This document shows, in pieces, positions 25,838 to 38,001 of a stretch of 64,000 nucleotides of DNA (within the stretch, counting starts at the first letter, position 1; each line of letters begins with the position of its first letter). The notes beneath the pieces were generated by a model that had not been told where the DNA came from, did no database searches, and saw only the letters and a program-made list of their open reading frames with translations. A program made the translations under genes and the position numbers. This stretch comes from Gimesia sp. (GTDB lineage: Bacteria; Planctomycetota; Planctomycetia; Planctomycetales; Planctomycetaceae), in the NCBI GenBank assembly GCA_002706765.1, contig PAJV01000033.1:26377-90376 (forward strand). The letters are read 5' to 3'.

Positions 25838-28801
25838 ATGCAAGAAGTTCTCAACCAGGCAGCCGGAGACTGGAGCAACTGGTTTCTGCATGCCAGTTGG
25901 CAGGCAGCGGTAGTAGCCGGGATCGTATTCCTGCTCTTACAGGTGACGAAGCGTTTTACCAGTGCCCCCTTCCGCTATGCGCTGCTGCTGATCGTGCTGT
26001 TGAAATTTGCGGTGCCTCCGTTTCTGGATCTGTCCACAGGCTTGATTACTCAATCTGCGAAATATTACTCGACAATTCGTAACACTGTTGTCAGTGATCC
26101 GCCGCAGATTTCTGTTGCGGAAAAGACGTCTTCTGTCACCAGCGTTGCTTCTGAAGCGAGTCCTTCAAATCGAATTTCCCCCACTGCAGGGAGTTCAGTT
26201 GATCCCGTATCGAGGAGTGACAGTGCAACAGTTCCCACGGTGGTTGAGGCATCGGAAACCGCTGCCGAGTTTCCTTGGTCGCTGTTGCTGATGTCTGTTT
26301 ATGCCTGCGGAATGCTGGTCTGCGGGGTTTTCTTAGTCCGCCGCTATCGAGCTATTTTACGGATCGTGCGATCAGGTGATATCCTGAATACTGGCGAACT
26401 ACATGCTGAAATGGTCCGTCTTTCCACACAGTTAAATATGAAAAAAATCCCGGCGTTGCGTATTTCTGATGAAACCGATGCGCCATTTGCAATCGGTGTT
26501 TTCCGGCCGAGCATTTTGTTTCCCCGACTTCTGGTAGAGTCTTTACACCCGGATCAGCGGGCGATTGTATTGGCGCACGAACTGGCTCACATCCGCCGAC
26601 GTGATTTACTGATGGGCTGGTTCGAGACAGTATTGAGCCTGGTCTGGTGGTTTCATCCGGGAATGTGGTGGTTGAAAAAATCGCTGCGGCAGACGCGCGA
26701 AGACTGCTGTGATGATCTGCTGCTGACTCATGGCCTGGCAAATCCAGAGCGGTATTGTGAAACACTGATTGATGCCGCAAGTCGCCAGTCTGTCAGGCTG
26801 GTGGAACCTCTTGTGCTGGGCTTTGTGCATCGTGAGCATCCCGTGGCGAGACGGATTCGCAGATTGATGGATCGTTCTCTGTTAAGAGTCGACCGCCTGC
26901 GTTTTTCCGCTTTGTGTGTGGTTTTGCTTCTGGCAGTTCTGATGTTACCTGGAATGCGTCCGCAACAGTTGCCAGTCAGTGAAACAAATCTGGCGTCCTC
27001 GGGTGTATGGATGAATCTTGATTTTCAGATAGATGCCGAAGAGACTGAAGCTGTCAAAAAATGCAATGAAATTGCCCAGTCTTATTTCAGTACAAAGAGT
27101 GACAAAAAGATCTTTGATCAACCAGAAACGCGTGAAGCACTGAAAGCAATTCTGCAGGAACGCCCGAATTTCTTTTATGCACAGCAGCTGCTGGGGACCT
27201 GGTATCGCAGGCACGGTGATCTCAAACGTTCCACCGCATTGCTGAATGCGGCACTGGCCAATGCGCCAGTTGTGCTCACGCAGAAATACCAGGCTGGTAA
27301 TGGTGCTCCGATGCAGGGTTTGGAAATTCCGCAGCTGGAAATTGAATGCAATCGTGTTCAGAATCACTCACTGGATCCCAGCTTGAAGCTGAAGTATGTG
27401 GACCTGCTGACCGATGCAGACGGCAATATCAAACTGCCCGTCTATGATACAGTGTATCGGATCACAACACTGGGCCATCCTTCAGGCTATTCGATAGAGA
27501 ATGATAATCTGGGCTGGTTTGAATCGCAGGCTACGAATGGCGTTTTGCCCGATGTCCTGGTCTGGAAGACCTGGTCACAGCCCCGGAATTTCTCGCGGAC
27601 TGCTGCTGAGTCCAATCTGCTCCGCAAAGCGAGGGGAACGGATACACTGCAACTGCAAACCGGAGGCAATACATACCAGGTTGGTGGAATCGCCCGTTGT
27701 GATGCGAACGGTCGTTTCAGTCTTGAAAACGGAAAAGGAGAGTCCATTTCGGAGCTGCCAACCGCATTGCCGAGCATTTCCAATGCGGCATTCATGGATC
27801 ATGCGATCATTGAACTGTCTGAACCAGTTGCTTCAATGTTTGAGATTGAAGAGATCAATGTTCTCGATTCACAGACGAAAATCCCGCTGCGAACATTTCA
27901 GGATGGCGCAGGGTTCACCTGGCCCAATGAGAAAAACTTTCATCTGTTTTCACTTTGGGACAAGCTGCCTGCGACTGTTGATCTGATCCTGAAAGTTTAT
28001 AATTTTCAAGAGGATTCCTTCCGTTCCAAAATACCGGCTCAGACTGGGGCTACGATTTCTGAGCAGGGACTTAACCTGAAAATCACCCATCTGATCGCCG
28101 GGAATCATGTTGGCTGGAGTTCTCGCGATGGATTTTATGGGGAGCCTCAAAGCCCAGGCAATACTTCCGAAGTGATGTTTGACATCACGGGGAACAGTCA
28201 GCTGAAGTTTTCGCTATGGGTTGTGACGAAAGAGGGTCGCAAACGGAATCTGAAGGAGGGGGGCTGGTTTTCTGCCGGAATGGGAAGTATGCCAATACGG
28301 ATCATGCTGCCTCTGGATGAGATTGACCACTTCGAAATGCGACCGTACGTGACGACGGAAACGATTTATTTTGAGAAGCTGCAACTGCCAACTCGTACCA
28401 GTGAATTAGCACAGACATTGCCTGAGATTGATTTCGCTATCGATGGCGAAGCACGCCAGTTTACCTCTGAGCTGTTCAGTCCATTGCGTGTTCATTTTAA
28501 AAGTCTGCCTGGTAAAGTGTATTCAGGCTGTAGCTGCAATCAGCTGGGGTATGAATTGATGGAACGTCCGCAGGAGCAGCGAGGCGTCGAGAGTAAATCA
28601 ACGGTGGAGTGGCATTATTTCGCGGCAATTGATTTGGAACATCGGTTGGAATATATTCTGACTCCCGGTTCCAAAATCAATGGGGGACAAGGTGCGTTTA
28701 ATTGTAGATCCAGCTGGGGGGAAGTGAGCGCCACATCGAAAGATGTACCTCTGGAACGTATTCAATCGGTGCGGTTACAGATCCTGCCGAAAAAAAACTG
28801 A
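25838..28801 (+). CDS. M56 family (BlaR1-like) membrane metallopeptidase with large C-terminal domain
   Basis: The product is 987 residues. N-terminal membrane helices include VVAGIVFLLLQV and FRYALLLIVLLKFAVPPFL. A cytoplasmic gluzincin domain has HELAH at H247-E248-H251 and TREDCCDDLLL as the expected third-ligand region. A last helix is near 350 (FSALCVVLLLAVLML). The remaining about 600 residues are extracytoplasmic and contain a tetratricopeptide-like stretch (FFYAQQLLGTWYRRHGDLKRSTALLNAAL) and beta-rich segments, not a penicillin-binding domain. By analogy with BlaR1, ligand binding outside triggers cleavage of the BlaI repressor encoded 5 bp upstream. The ligand is unknown. Confidence 0.88.
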   Translation: MQEVLNQAAGDWSNWFLHASWQAAVVAGIVFLLLQVTKRFTSAPFRYALLLIVLLKFAVPPFLDLSTGLITQSAKYYSTIRNTVVSDPPQISVAEKTSSVTSVASEASPSNRISPTAGSSVDPVSRSDSATVPTVVEASETAAEFPWSLLLMSVYACGMLVCGVFLVRRYRAILRIVRSGDILNTGELHAEMVRLSTQLNMKKIPALRISDETDAPFAIGVFRPSILFPRLLVESLHPDQRAIVLAHELAHIRRRDLLMGWFETVLSLVWWFHPGMWWLKKSLRQTREDCCDDLLLTHGLANPERYCETLIDAASRQSVRLVEPLVLGFVHREHPVARRIRRLMDRSLLRVDRLRFSALCVVLLLAVLMLPGMRPQQLPVSETNLASSGVWMNLDFQIDAEETEAVKKCNEIAQSYFSTKSDKKIFDQPETREALKAILQERPNFFYAQQLLGTWYRRHGDLKRSTALLNAALANAPVVLTQKYQAGNGAPMQGLEIPQLEIECNRVQNHSLDPSLKLKYVDLLTDADGNIKLPVYDTVYRITTLGHPSGYSIENDNLGWFESQATNGVLPDVLVWKTWSQPRNFSRTAAESNLLRKARGTDTLQLQTGGNTYQVGGIARCDANGRFSLENGKGESISELPTALPSISNAAFMDHAIIELSEPVASMFEIEEINVLDSQTKIPLRTFQDGAGFTWPNEKNFHLFSLWDKLPATVDLILKVYNFQEDSFRSKIPAQTGATISEQGLNLKITHLIAGNHVGWSSRDGFYGEPQSPGNTSEVMFDITGNSQLKFSLWVVTKEGRKRNLKEGGWFSAGMGSMPIRIMLPLDEIDHFEMRPYVTTETIYFEKLQLPTRTSELAQTLPEIDFAIDGEARQFTSELFSPLRVHFKSLPGKVYSGCSCNQLGYELMERPQEQRGVESKSTVEWHYFAAIDLEHRLEYILTPGSKINGGQGAFNCRSSWGEVSATSKDVPLERIQSVRLQILPKKN

Positions 28802-28894
28802 TTAAGGGTCTGAAAATCCAGCAGCCAGAAGTGTTCGTATTTGCTCTTTTATTGCTACCAGGAAAAAATTACGTAGATGTGCTGCAGAAAAAGC

Positions 28895-29081
28895 GGGCGA
28901 TACCGGATGTAATCCGGTATCGCCGGAGGCAACAGGATGTGTCAGTGCAGACGGTGTGGAGAGTACGTGTGCCTTAAGCTCACTTATTATCGAAGAGGTC
29001 GGATGCTCTATTGTAAAACGATGGCGTGAGCTGCGTTCTCCTGCTCGCTGCGCTCGGCCCGCATTACATTCTGGCTCACCC
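28895..29081 (+). repeat. 187-bp dispersed repeat, copy F
   Basis: A full-length copy of 187 bp starting 94 bp after the M56 stop. The left arm has GATACCGGATGTAATCCGG and a variant inner block (CAACAGGATGTGTCAG); the centre is GAGAGTACGTGTGCCTTAAG and GTAAAACGATGGCGTGAGCT; the right arm ends CTGGCTCACCC. It lies in the same orientation as copy E on the other side of the BlaI/M56 genes. The spacer 29082-29266 shows no gene. Confidence 0.88.
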
Positions 29082-29267
29082 GTGGTAGGTTTTTGGCTGG
29101 TCTGTCCTACCTGTTTTATTGCCGCTGATTCGTGAAAACTTGTGTGATCCAGCAGGTACGGGATTTCTTTATTTCGTTAATAAAAGTCTTTCGCCTGCGT
29201 TTCGTACTGATCTGGTAAGTTCTGCGTGAGAACTGGGTAAAACTGTGTGGAAATTGTGTTTATTTAG

Positions 29268-29296
29268 TTCATGGATGGGCGTTGATGCGTTATACT
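29268..29296 (+). promoter_or_regulatory. Candidate sigma-70-type promoter for the PSD1 gene
   Basis: TTCATG (29268-29273) and TATACT (29291-29296) are spaced by 17 bp, about 130 bp upstream of the PSD1 start. The -10 is a good match and the -35 a weak one. It is the best promoter candidate in the 345-bp spacer between repeat copy F and the gene. Confidence 0.25.
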
Positions 29297-29426
29297 GGAC
29301 GATGATTGAAATTCAGGCCTGATCAGTGGTTACTGATTCCCTCCCGCCTGATTTCTTTCCCAGAGTGTGAGCTTCCCTAAGCAGATTGAGTGCGTTCATC
29401 TGAAAGCTTCGAGAAGGAGAACTGCT

Positions 29427-32399
<2,973 letters not shown>

Positions 32400-32452
32400 A
32401 TTTCAGCGTGAATCTCCGTATTCATGTGACTTTGAATAAAGATTGATCTGTT

Positions 32453-33862
32453 ATGGAAGCTCGCAATTTTTCACGACGTCAGATGTTAAAATCCTCGGCT
32501 TGCGGCTTTGGCTACATGGCGCTGGCCGGTTTGAGCGCGGAAGCTGCGTTGAAATCACAGTCACCGTTGATGTCAAAGACACCGCACTTTGAACCGCGGG
32601 CCAAACGGGTGATCTTCCTGTTTATGCACGGCGGCCCGAGTCATGTGGATACCTTTGATTACAAACCCCGTCTGAATAAAGAAGATGGTCAGCGACTGCC
32701 GTTCAAGGCGGCAAAGAACATTGAGAAGTCGTCCCAGGAAAACCTGCGGCTGATGAAATCTCCCTGGAAGTTCAAGCAGCGGGGCGAGAGCGGACTGTGG
32801 ATTTCAGAGTTGTTTGACAATGTCGCCGAACACGCCGATGATCTGTGCGTCATTAATTCGATGCACACGAATGGTCAGTCGCATGGTCAGGCAGTGATGA
32901 AACTGCATACCGGTTCGGACAGCCTGGTGCGGCCTTCTGTCGGTTCGTGGATGGTGTATGGTCTGGGAACCGAGAACAATAATCTGCCCGGCTTCATTTC
33001 GATCTGTCCTTCGCGGGGACATGGGGGCGTGCGAAATTACGGCAGCGCGTTTTTGCCCGCCGTCTACCAGGGAACTGCCATTGGTGATGCCGACACCGCA
33101 GCCCGGGAGGCACAGATCCGGTTTCTGGCCAACAACAGTTCGTCGGTCAGTCAACAGCGACAACAGCTGGGATTGTTACAGGCGATGAACGAACGGCATC
33201 TGGCACAGGTCCAGGTCGATAACGAAATCGAAGGCGTGATCAATTCGTATGAGCTGGCATTTCGGATGCAGTCCGAGGTTCCCACGCTGATGGATCTGAA
33301 TTCGGAAACCAAAGAGACGCAGGCACTGTATGGTATCGATGACAAAACAACCGAAAACTTCGGTCGCCAGTGCCTGATGGCACGTCGCTTTGCCGAAGCC
33401 GGGGTGCGATATATTGAAGTCGCGCTGGGGAATAATAAATGGGATCAGCATAGTGGCTTGAAAAACGGTCATGAACGGAATTCAAAAATGGTCGACAAGC
33501 CGATTGCCGGCCTGCTGGCGGATCTGAAGCAGCGGGGACTGCTGGAAGATACCCTGGTGGTGTGGGGAGGCGAGTTCGGACGGACCCCCATCGCGCAGGG
33601 AACAAATGGCCGCGATCATAATCCCCAGGGCTATTCCATGTGGCTGGCCGGAGCCGGTGTCAAACAGGGACACGTGCATGGGGCAACCGATGAGTACGGT
33701 TACTACGCGACCCGCGATAAAGTTCATATCCACGATCTGCATGCCACGCTGCTGCATCTGATGGGCATGGATCATAAACGGCTGACCTATCGTTATGCAG
33801 GTCGTGATTTCCGGCTGACCGATGTGTACGGCGAAGTGGTTACCGAGATTCTCAAAGGTTGA
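32453..33862 (+). CDS. DUF1501 family protein
   Basis: The product is 469 residues with a Tat-type leader ([22 protein letters not shown]). Core blocks are [98 protein letters not shown] and [32 protein letters not shown]. It follows the PSD1 gene by 53 bp and is likely cotranscribed. It is more similar to the DUF1501 protein at 41399 than to that at 13413, in line with the similarity of their PSD1 partners. Confidence 0.9.
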   Translation: MEARNFSRRQMLKSSACGFGYMALAGLSAEAALKSQSPLMSKTPHFEPRAKRVIFLFMHGGPSHVDTFDYKPRLNKEDGQRLPFKAAKNIEKSSQENLRLMKSPWKFKQRGESGLWISELFDNVAEHADDLCVINSMHTNGQSHGQAVMKLHTGSDSLVRPSVGSWMVYGLGTENNNLPGFISICPSRGHGGVRNYGSAFLPAVYQGTAIGDADTAAREAQIRFLANNSSSVSQQRQQLGLLQAMNERHLAQVQVDNEIEGVINSYELAFRMQSEVPTLMDLNSETKETQALYGIDDKTTENFGRQCLMARRFAEAGVRYIEVALGNNKWDQHSGLKNGHERNSKMVDKPIAGLLADLKQRGLLEDTLVVWGGEFGRTPIAQGTNGRDHNPQGYSMWLAGAGVKQGHVHGATDEYGYYATRDKVHIHDLHATLLHLMGMDHKRLTYRYAGRDFRLTDVYGEVVTEILKG

Positions 33863-34179
33863 TTCGCTGCGACCTTATCTCTTTGAAAATCACTGACGAG
33901 AACCTGTGATGCCGACAGACTGTCAGGCTCTATAAGGGGGCTGTTCTTTTTCTGTGCAACCCCCTGATCTCGCTAAACTTAAAGCTGTTCAGGGCTTCGG
34001 ATGCAGGGGCAGTTAACCGAGTGCAGGCGTAGTTGCAGAATGCTGCGGGAATAGTTACAATCCCGGCCTCAGGCTGTCTTTGCGCGCAACTCGTTGTCTA
34101 TCCTTGAGATATGAGCGAGTTGATCTCGTGTAGAGTACTCAATCCACAAACAGAATATTCAAACATCTGAAGAATCAAA
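33863..34179. other. Spacer before pheS, no gene recognised
   Basis: This 317-bp spacer contains a 6-bp GC pair AGGGGG/CCCCCT around a 19-bp loop near 33936-33966, which might form a weak terminator for the DUF1501 gene but has no T-run. No Phe-rich leader peptide, T-box or convincing promoter was found ahead of pheS. Confidence 0.3.
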
Positions 34180-35163
34180 ATGTCTGACAATAATGACGCG
34201 CTGGTAGAAGCCGCCAAGGAGAGCATCGCGGCGGCACAAACTCTTGCGGAACTGGACGAAGTGCGGGTCCAGTACCTGGGAAAAAAGGGAAAGCTGAAAT
34301 CACTGCAGCAGCAGCTGAAGTCATTATCGCCGGAAGAAAAACGGGAGTTTGGTAAGACACTAAACGCCGTCAAACAGAGTATCCAGACCGCGCTGACCGA
34401 GAAAAAAGAAGCGCTTGAAGCCAGCGAAAAAACCGGTCCTCAAATTGACGCCATCGACGTGACTCTGCCGGGGGTACGCTCTCTGCCCGGTCATCGTCAT
34501 CCCCTGATGGCGACGATGGAAGAAGTGAAATCGATCCTGATCGGCCTGGGATTTCGCTACGATGATTATCCCGAAGTCGAAACGGAATTCTTCAACTTCG
34601 ATGCGTTGAACACACCCGACTGGCATCCCGCGCGGGATATGCACGATTCATTCTATACCACCGTCGGGAATGTGTTACGCACCCATACCTCGGCTTTTCA
34701 GACCCGGGCCATGAAACAGTTCGGGCCACCCCCGCTGCGGGCGATGACTTCGGGACGCTGTTACCGTCGTGATGAAATCGATGCTTCGCATTTTCCGATT
34801 TTCCATCAGCTGGACGTGATTGCCATCGATCAGGATATCAGCTTTGCCGATCTGAAGTGGGTTCTGTATCAGCTGGCGAGTGCTTTATTTGGCGAAGATG
34901 TGCAGCTGCGTTTCCGCCCCAGTTACTTCCCGTTCACTACGCCGAGTGCGGAAGTGGATGTGATGTTTAACGGCAAGTGGCTGGAGATCCTGGGAGCCGG
35001 CATGATTCGACCCGAAGTGCTGCAGGCCGGCGGCGTGGATTCGGAACAGTGGCAGGGCTTCGCCTTTGGTCTGGGACTGGACCGGATGGCGATGATTCGA
35101 CACGGGATCAGTGATATCCGGCTGATGTACGAAAATGAAGAAGCGTTTTTGCGTCAGTTTTAA
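34180..35163 (+). CDS. pheS: Phenylalanyl-tRNA synthetase alpha subunit
   Basis: The product is 327 residues, slightly shorter than the usual 330-350. The N-terminal coiled-coil (LDEVRVQYLGKKGKLKSLQQQLKSL) precedes the class II core: PGVRSLPGHRHPLM, HPARDMHDSFY, TSGRCYRRDEIDASHFPIFHQLDVIAID (motif 2) and AFGLGLDRMAMIRHGISDIR (motif 3). It charges tRNA-Phe as an alpha2-beta2 tetramer in the cytoplasm. It is followed by pheT after 55 bp. Confidence 0.97.
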   Translation: MSDNNDALVEAAKESIAAAQTLAELDEVRVQYLGKKGKLKSLQQQLKSLSPEEKREFGKTLNAVKQSIQTALTEKKEALEASEKTGPQIDAIDVTLPGVRSLPGHRHPLMATMEEVKSILIGLGFRYDDYPEVETEFFNFDALNTPDWHPARDMHDSFYTTVGNVLRTHTSAFQTRAMKQFGPPPLRAMTSGRCYRRDEIDASHFPIFHQLDVIAIDQDISFADLKWVLYQLASALFGEDVQLRFRPSYFPFTTPSAEVDVMFNGKWLEILGAGMIRPEVLQAGGVDSEQWQGFAFGLGLDRMAMIRHGISDIRLMYENEEAFLRQF

Positions 35164-35218
35164 TCCACTTTTCCTGGTAAAACCTGGCACGAATTTTCTG
35201 GCATAAGAAGAGAGAACG

Positions 35219-37672
35219 ATGCGAATTAATACTGGTTGGTTGCGCGATTACCTGGCGTCAGACTGTCAAGAACAGGAACTGCTCGACGCCTTCATGACCG
35301 TCGGCCTGGAAGTCGAAGAAGAATTTCATCTGGCCGAGGCACTGGAGCCGATCCGCATTGGTTTTATTCGCGAGAAGAAGCCATTGGGTGATACCGGCGC
35401 GTTGTATGAGTGCCAGGTGGAAATTGCCAAAGGCAAGTTGATAACTATCGTCTGTGCCTCTTCGCATCCCGTTGAAACTGGCTGGGGCGTACCTGTCGCG
35501 GTTTCCGGTACGAAGCTGCCGAGTGGTGCATTGATTGGCGAAGGCAAGTTCAAAGGCATCAAGTCAGAGGGCATGCTCTGCCTGGACGGTGAACTGGGGC
35601 TGATAGCCCGCTCAACCGGTTTACAGGTTTTCAAAGATGAAGCCATGCTGGGAGCGAGCCTGCCTGCCGTCTCACCAATTCAGGAATCGCTGGTCGAAGT
35701 CTCGGTGTTGCCCAACCGCCCCGACTGCCTGGGGATGATTGGTGTCGCCCGCGAAGTGGCCGCCGTGCTGGGTATGCAGCTGAAGTATCCCAGTGCTCGC
35801 GAATTGAATTCGCAGGCCGGTAAGGGTGATGCGGTCACCGTCGAAATCGCTGATGAGTCGCTCTGTTCGCGGTATGCCTGCCAGGTGTTTGATGGCGTGA
35901 AGGTGCGGACTTCGCCCCACTGGCTGCAGAGTCGTTTGCAGACTGCGGGTTTGCGGCCGATCAACAATGTGGTGGATATCACCAACTTTGTCATGCTGGA
36001 ATGGGGACAGCCACTGCACGCGTTTGATTTCGATTCGTTGAAAGGAAACAGGATCGAAGTCCGCCGCATTCGGAATGGAGAAAAACTCAAGCTGCTGGAT
36101 GAAGCGGAAGTGGATGCGACGCACGAACCGCTGGTCATTGCCGATGGGGAAAAACCGATCGCGCTGGCCGGGATCATGGGGGGCTGGGATTCGCAGACCA
36201 CGACCGAGTCCAAACGGATTCTGCTGGAAGCGGCCTGTTTTGATCCGGTCTGCATTCGTACCTCGGCCCGCAAACTGCGGATGGGCACGGATTCTTCGTA
36301 TCGCTTCGAACGGGGCACCGATCCGAATGGCATGTTGAGTGGTGCCTTCAATCGCGCTGCCGAGTTGCTGCAGGAAACAGACCTGTCAGCGGCCCGTCCT
36401 GCTTCTGCCGTGACGGACAGCTATCCGAGTGTCAAACAATCAACACAGTTCACCTTGAGTGCCGCGCGTGTCTCAAAGATTCTGGGAGCAGACATCAGTG
36501 GCGCACAGATTAAAGACTGTCTGACCAGTCTGGATATGAAGGTCGACGATGATCTCACGGTTTCTGTTCCGACCTGGCGTGTCGACGTCAACAATGAAGT
36601 CGTGCTGGCAGAAGATGTGGCCCGCCTGCTGCGATATGACAGCATCGATATGAAACCGATGATGGCGACGACCACCAAGGGGCGTGTTTCAGATACCGAC
36701 GGACTGCGAAACAGTGTGGCCGGTTTTCTGACGAGCAACGGTTTTCTGGAATGCCGCACTCCCCCCTTAACGACCGAACAGATTGCCCTCGCTTTCAGCC
36801 AGTGGCCCGGGGATGCGATTCAGGTACAGAACCCGATTTCCAAAGAGATGACAACGCTCCGTCAGAGCCTGGTCGGCAGCCTGATTGAAGTCGCCGAGCG
36901 CAATGCCAGGCGTGGTGCCAGCAGCTTCCGGTTTTTCGAAGTCGATCGCACGTTCCGACAGAACGATGAAATTGATGAACGCTGGATGCTGGGCGGCGTA
37001 CTGGGAGGGCCGGTTAACGATTCCGCCTGGATTGCCTCGGAGAAAGACATTGATTTCCTGCGTGCCAAGGGGCTGGTCGAGAATCTGCTCTCACATCTGA
37101 ATGTGGATGGTTGCACGTTTGCCCGCGATACGCCGGCAAACGGATATCGCGGTGAAGAGTTTGCCGTGATCAGCCATAGCGATCAGCGCATCGGGGCGCT
37201 GGGACGGATTGACCTGGATACGCTGGGTATTAAAGACCGGGCGCGCGTTCCACTGTATGGGTTCGAACTGGATCTGACGACGTTGATTACCGTGAAGTCA
37301 CCGCCTGGCCTGTTCAAAGGACTGGCGCGGACGCAGGTGATTGCCCGCGATATTTCGATCGTGGTTCCCAGCGATCTGCATTATGCCGAAATCGAAACTT
37401 CACTGGAAAAGGCATTCGCAGCTGCGGTCGAAAATCTGGAAACGGAACCGCGTAAAGACGCTGGTGCGGATTTTGCATTGCAGCCGGAACTGGAGAGCGT
37501 GATCTGTGTAGATACCTTCTCTGGCGAAAGTGTAGGGGAAGGGGCGATGAGCCTGACGATTCGCATGCTGTTCCGTGATGCGCTGCATACCCTGACATCC
37601 GGGGAAGCACAGCAGTTGATGGATTATGTGGTGAAACAGCTGCATTCCGAATACGGCGTTGTACAGCGTTAA
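35219..37672 (+). CDS. pheT: Phenylalanyl-tRNA synthetase beta subunit
   Basis: The product is 817 residues, normal for bacterial PheT. An N-terminal EMAP-type tRNA-binding domain (about 40-150: VCASSHPVETGWGVPVAVSGTKLPSG, KGIKSEGMLCLDGELGL) is followed by B3/B4 (RPINNVVDITNFVMLEWGQPLHAFD), B5 with FERGTDPNG, a class II-like core and a C-terminal FDX-ACB domain (RDISIVVPSDLHYAEIE, TIRMLFRDALHTLTSGEAQQLMDYV). It forms the tetramer with PheS. A hairpin terminator follows 33 bp after the stop. Confidence 0.97.
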   Translation: MRINTGWLRDYLASDCQEQELLDAFMTVGLEVEEEFHLAEALEPIRIGFIREKKPLGDTGALYECQVEIAKGKLITIVCASSHPVETGWGVPVAVSGTKLPSGALIGEGKFKGIKSEGMLCLDGELGLIARSTGLQVFKDEAMLGASLPAVSPIQESLVEVSVLPNRPDCLGMIGVAREVAAVLGMQLKYPSARELNSQAGKGDAVTVEIADESLCSRYACQVFDGVKVRTSPHWLQSRLQTAGLRPINNVVDITNFVMLEWGQPLHAFDFDSLKGNRIEVRRIRNGEKLKLLDEAEVDATHEPLVIADGEKPIALAGIMGGWDSQTTTESKRILLEAACFDPVCIRTSARKLRMGTDSSYRFERGTDPNGMLSGAFNRAAELLQETDLSAARPASAVTDSYPSVKQSTQFTLSAARVSKILGADISGAQIKDCLTSLDMKVDDDLTVSVPTWRVDVNNEVVLAEDVARLLRYDSIDMKPMMATTTKGRVSDTDGLRNSVAGFLTSNGFLECRTPPLTTEQIALAFSQWPGDAIQVQNPISKEMTTLRQSLVGSLIEVAERNARRGASSFRFFEVDRTFRQNDEIDERWMLGGVLGGPVNDSAWIASEKDIDFLRAKGLVENLLSHLNVDGCTFARDTPANGYRGEEFAVISHSDQRIGALGRIDLDTLGIKDRARVPLYGFELDLTTLITVKSPPGLFKGLARTQVIARDISIVVPSDLHYAEIETSLEKAFAAAVENLETEPRKDAGADFALQPELESVICVDTFSGESVGEGAMSLTIRMLFRDALHTLTSGEAQQLMDYVVKQLHSEYGVVQR

Positions 37673-37704
37673 GCTGCTGCTGAGTGTTTCTCTCAGAATC
37701 AAAT

Positions 37705-37735
37705 CACACGCCTCGATACCGGGGCGTGTTTTTTT
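37705..37735 (+). terminator. Rho-independent terminator of pheST
   Basis: ACACGCC (37706-37712) pairs perfectly with GGCGTGT (37723-37729) across a 10-bp loop and runs into seven T residues (37729-37735). It lies 33 bp after the pheT stop codon and is the clearest intrinsic terminator in the window. Confidence 0.88.
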
Positions 37736-37871
37736 ACGCCTGGTTTGTGGCACAGCGAACAATATGTGAGGAACGATTTCTGGCTGATTCATATAAATCT
37801 GCCCCGAAGGACTCATTTCTTAAAAGTCGGTATCTGTTGGCATTCTGTGGTTGACTTTGAATCTGTGATCT

Positions 37872-37892
37872 GATTATATATAATATATAATC
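37872..37892. promoter_or_regulatory. AT-rich perfect palindrome upstream of the PSD1 gene
   Basis: GATTATATAT (37872-37881) and ATATATAATC (37883-37892) are perfect 10-bp inverted arms around a single A, 110 bp before the start of the third PSD1 gene. Position and symmetry suggest a dimeric regulator site or a promoter element. No regulator gene is adjacent. The rest of 37736-38001 shows no gene. Confidence 0.35.
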
Positions 37893-38001
37893 CTTTGTGT
37901 GAGGGGCTGCCTGGTGCAGTTTCATCCGCATTCTACCTGTAGAAAGACGTTGGTAAGTAGAGAGTTACTTCAGACACACGTGCTCATCCGGAAGTAGACG
38001 A

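Noticed and set aside
33863-34179. T-box or Phe-rich attenuator leader for pheST
   Set aside because: No leader peptide with Phe codons and no terminator/antiterminator pair with T-run was found.
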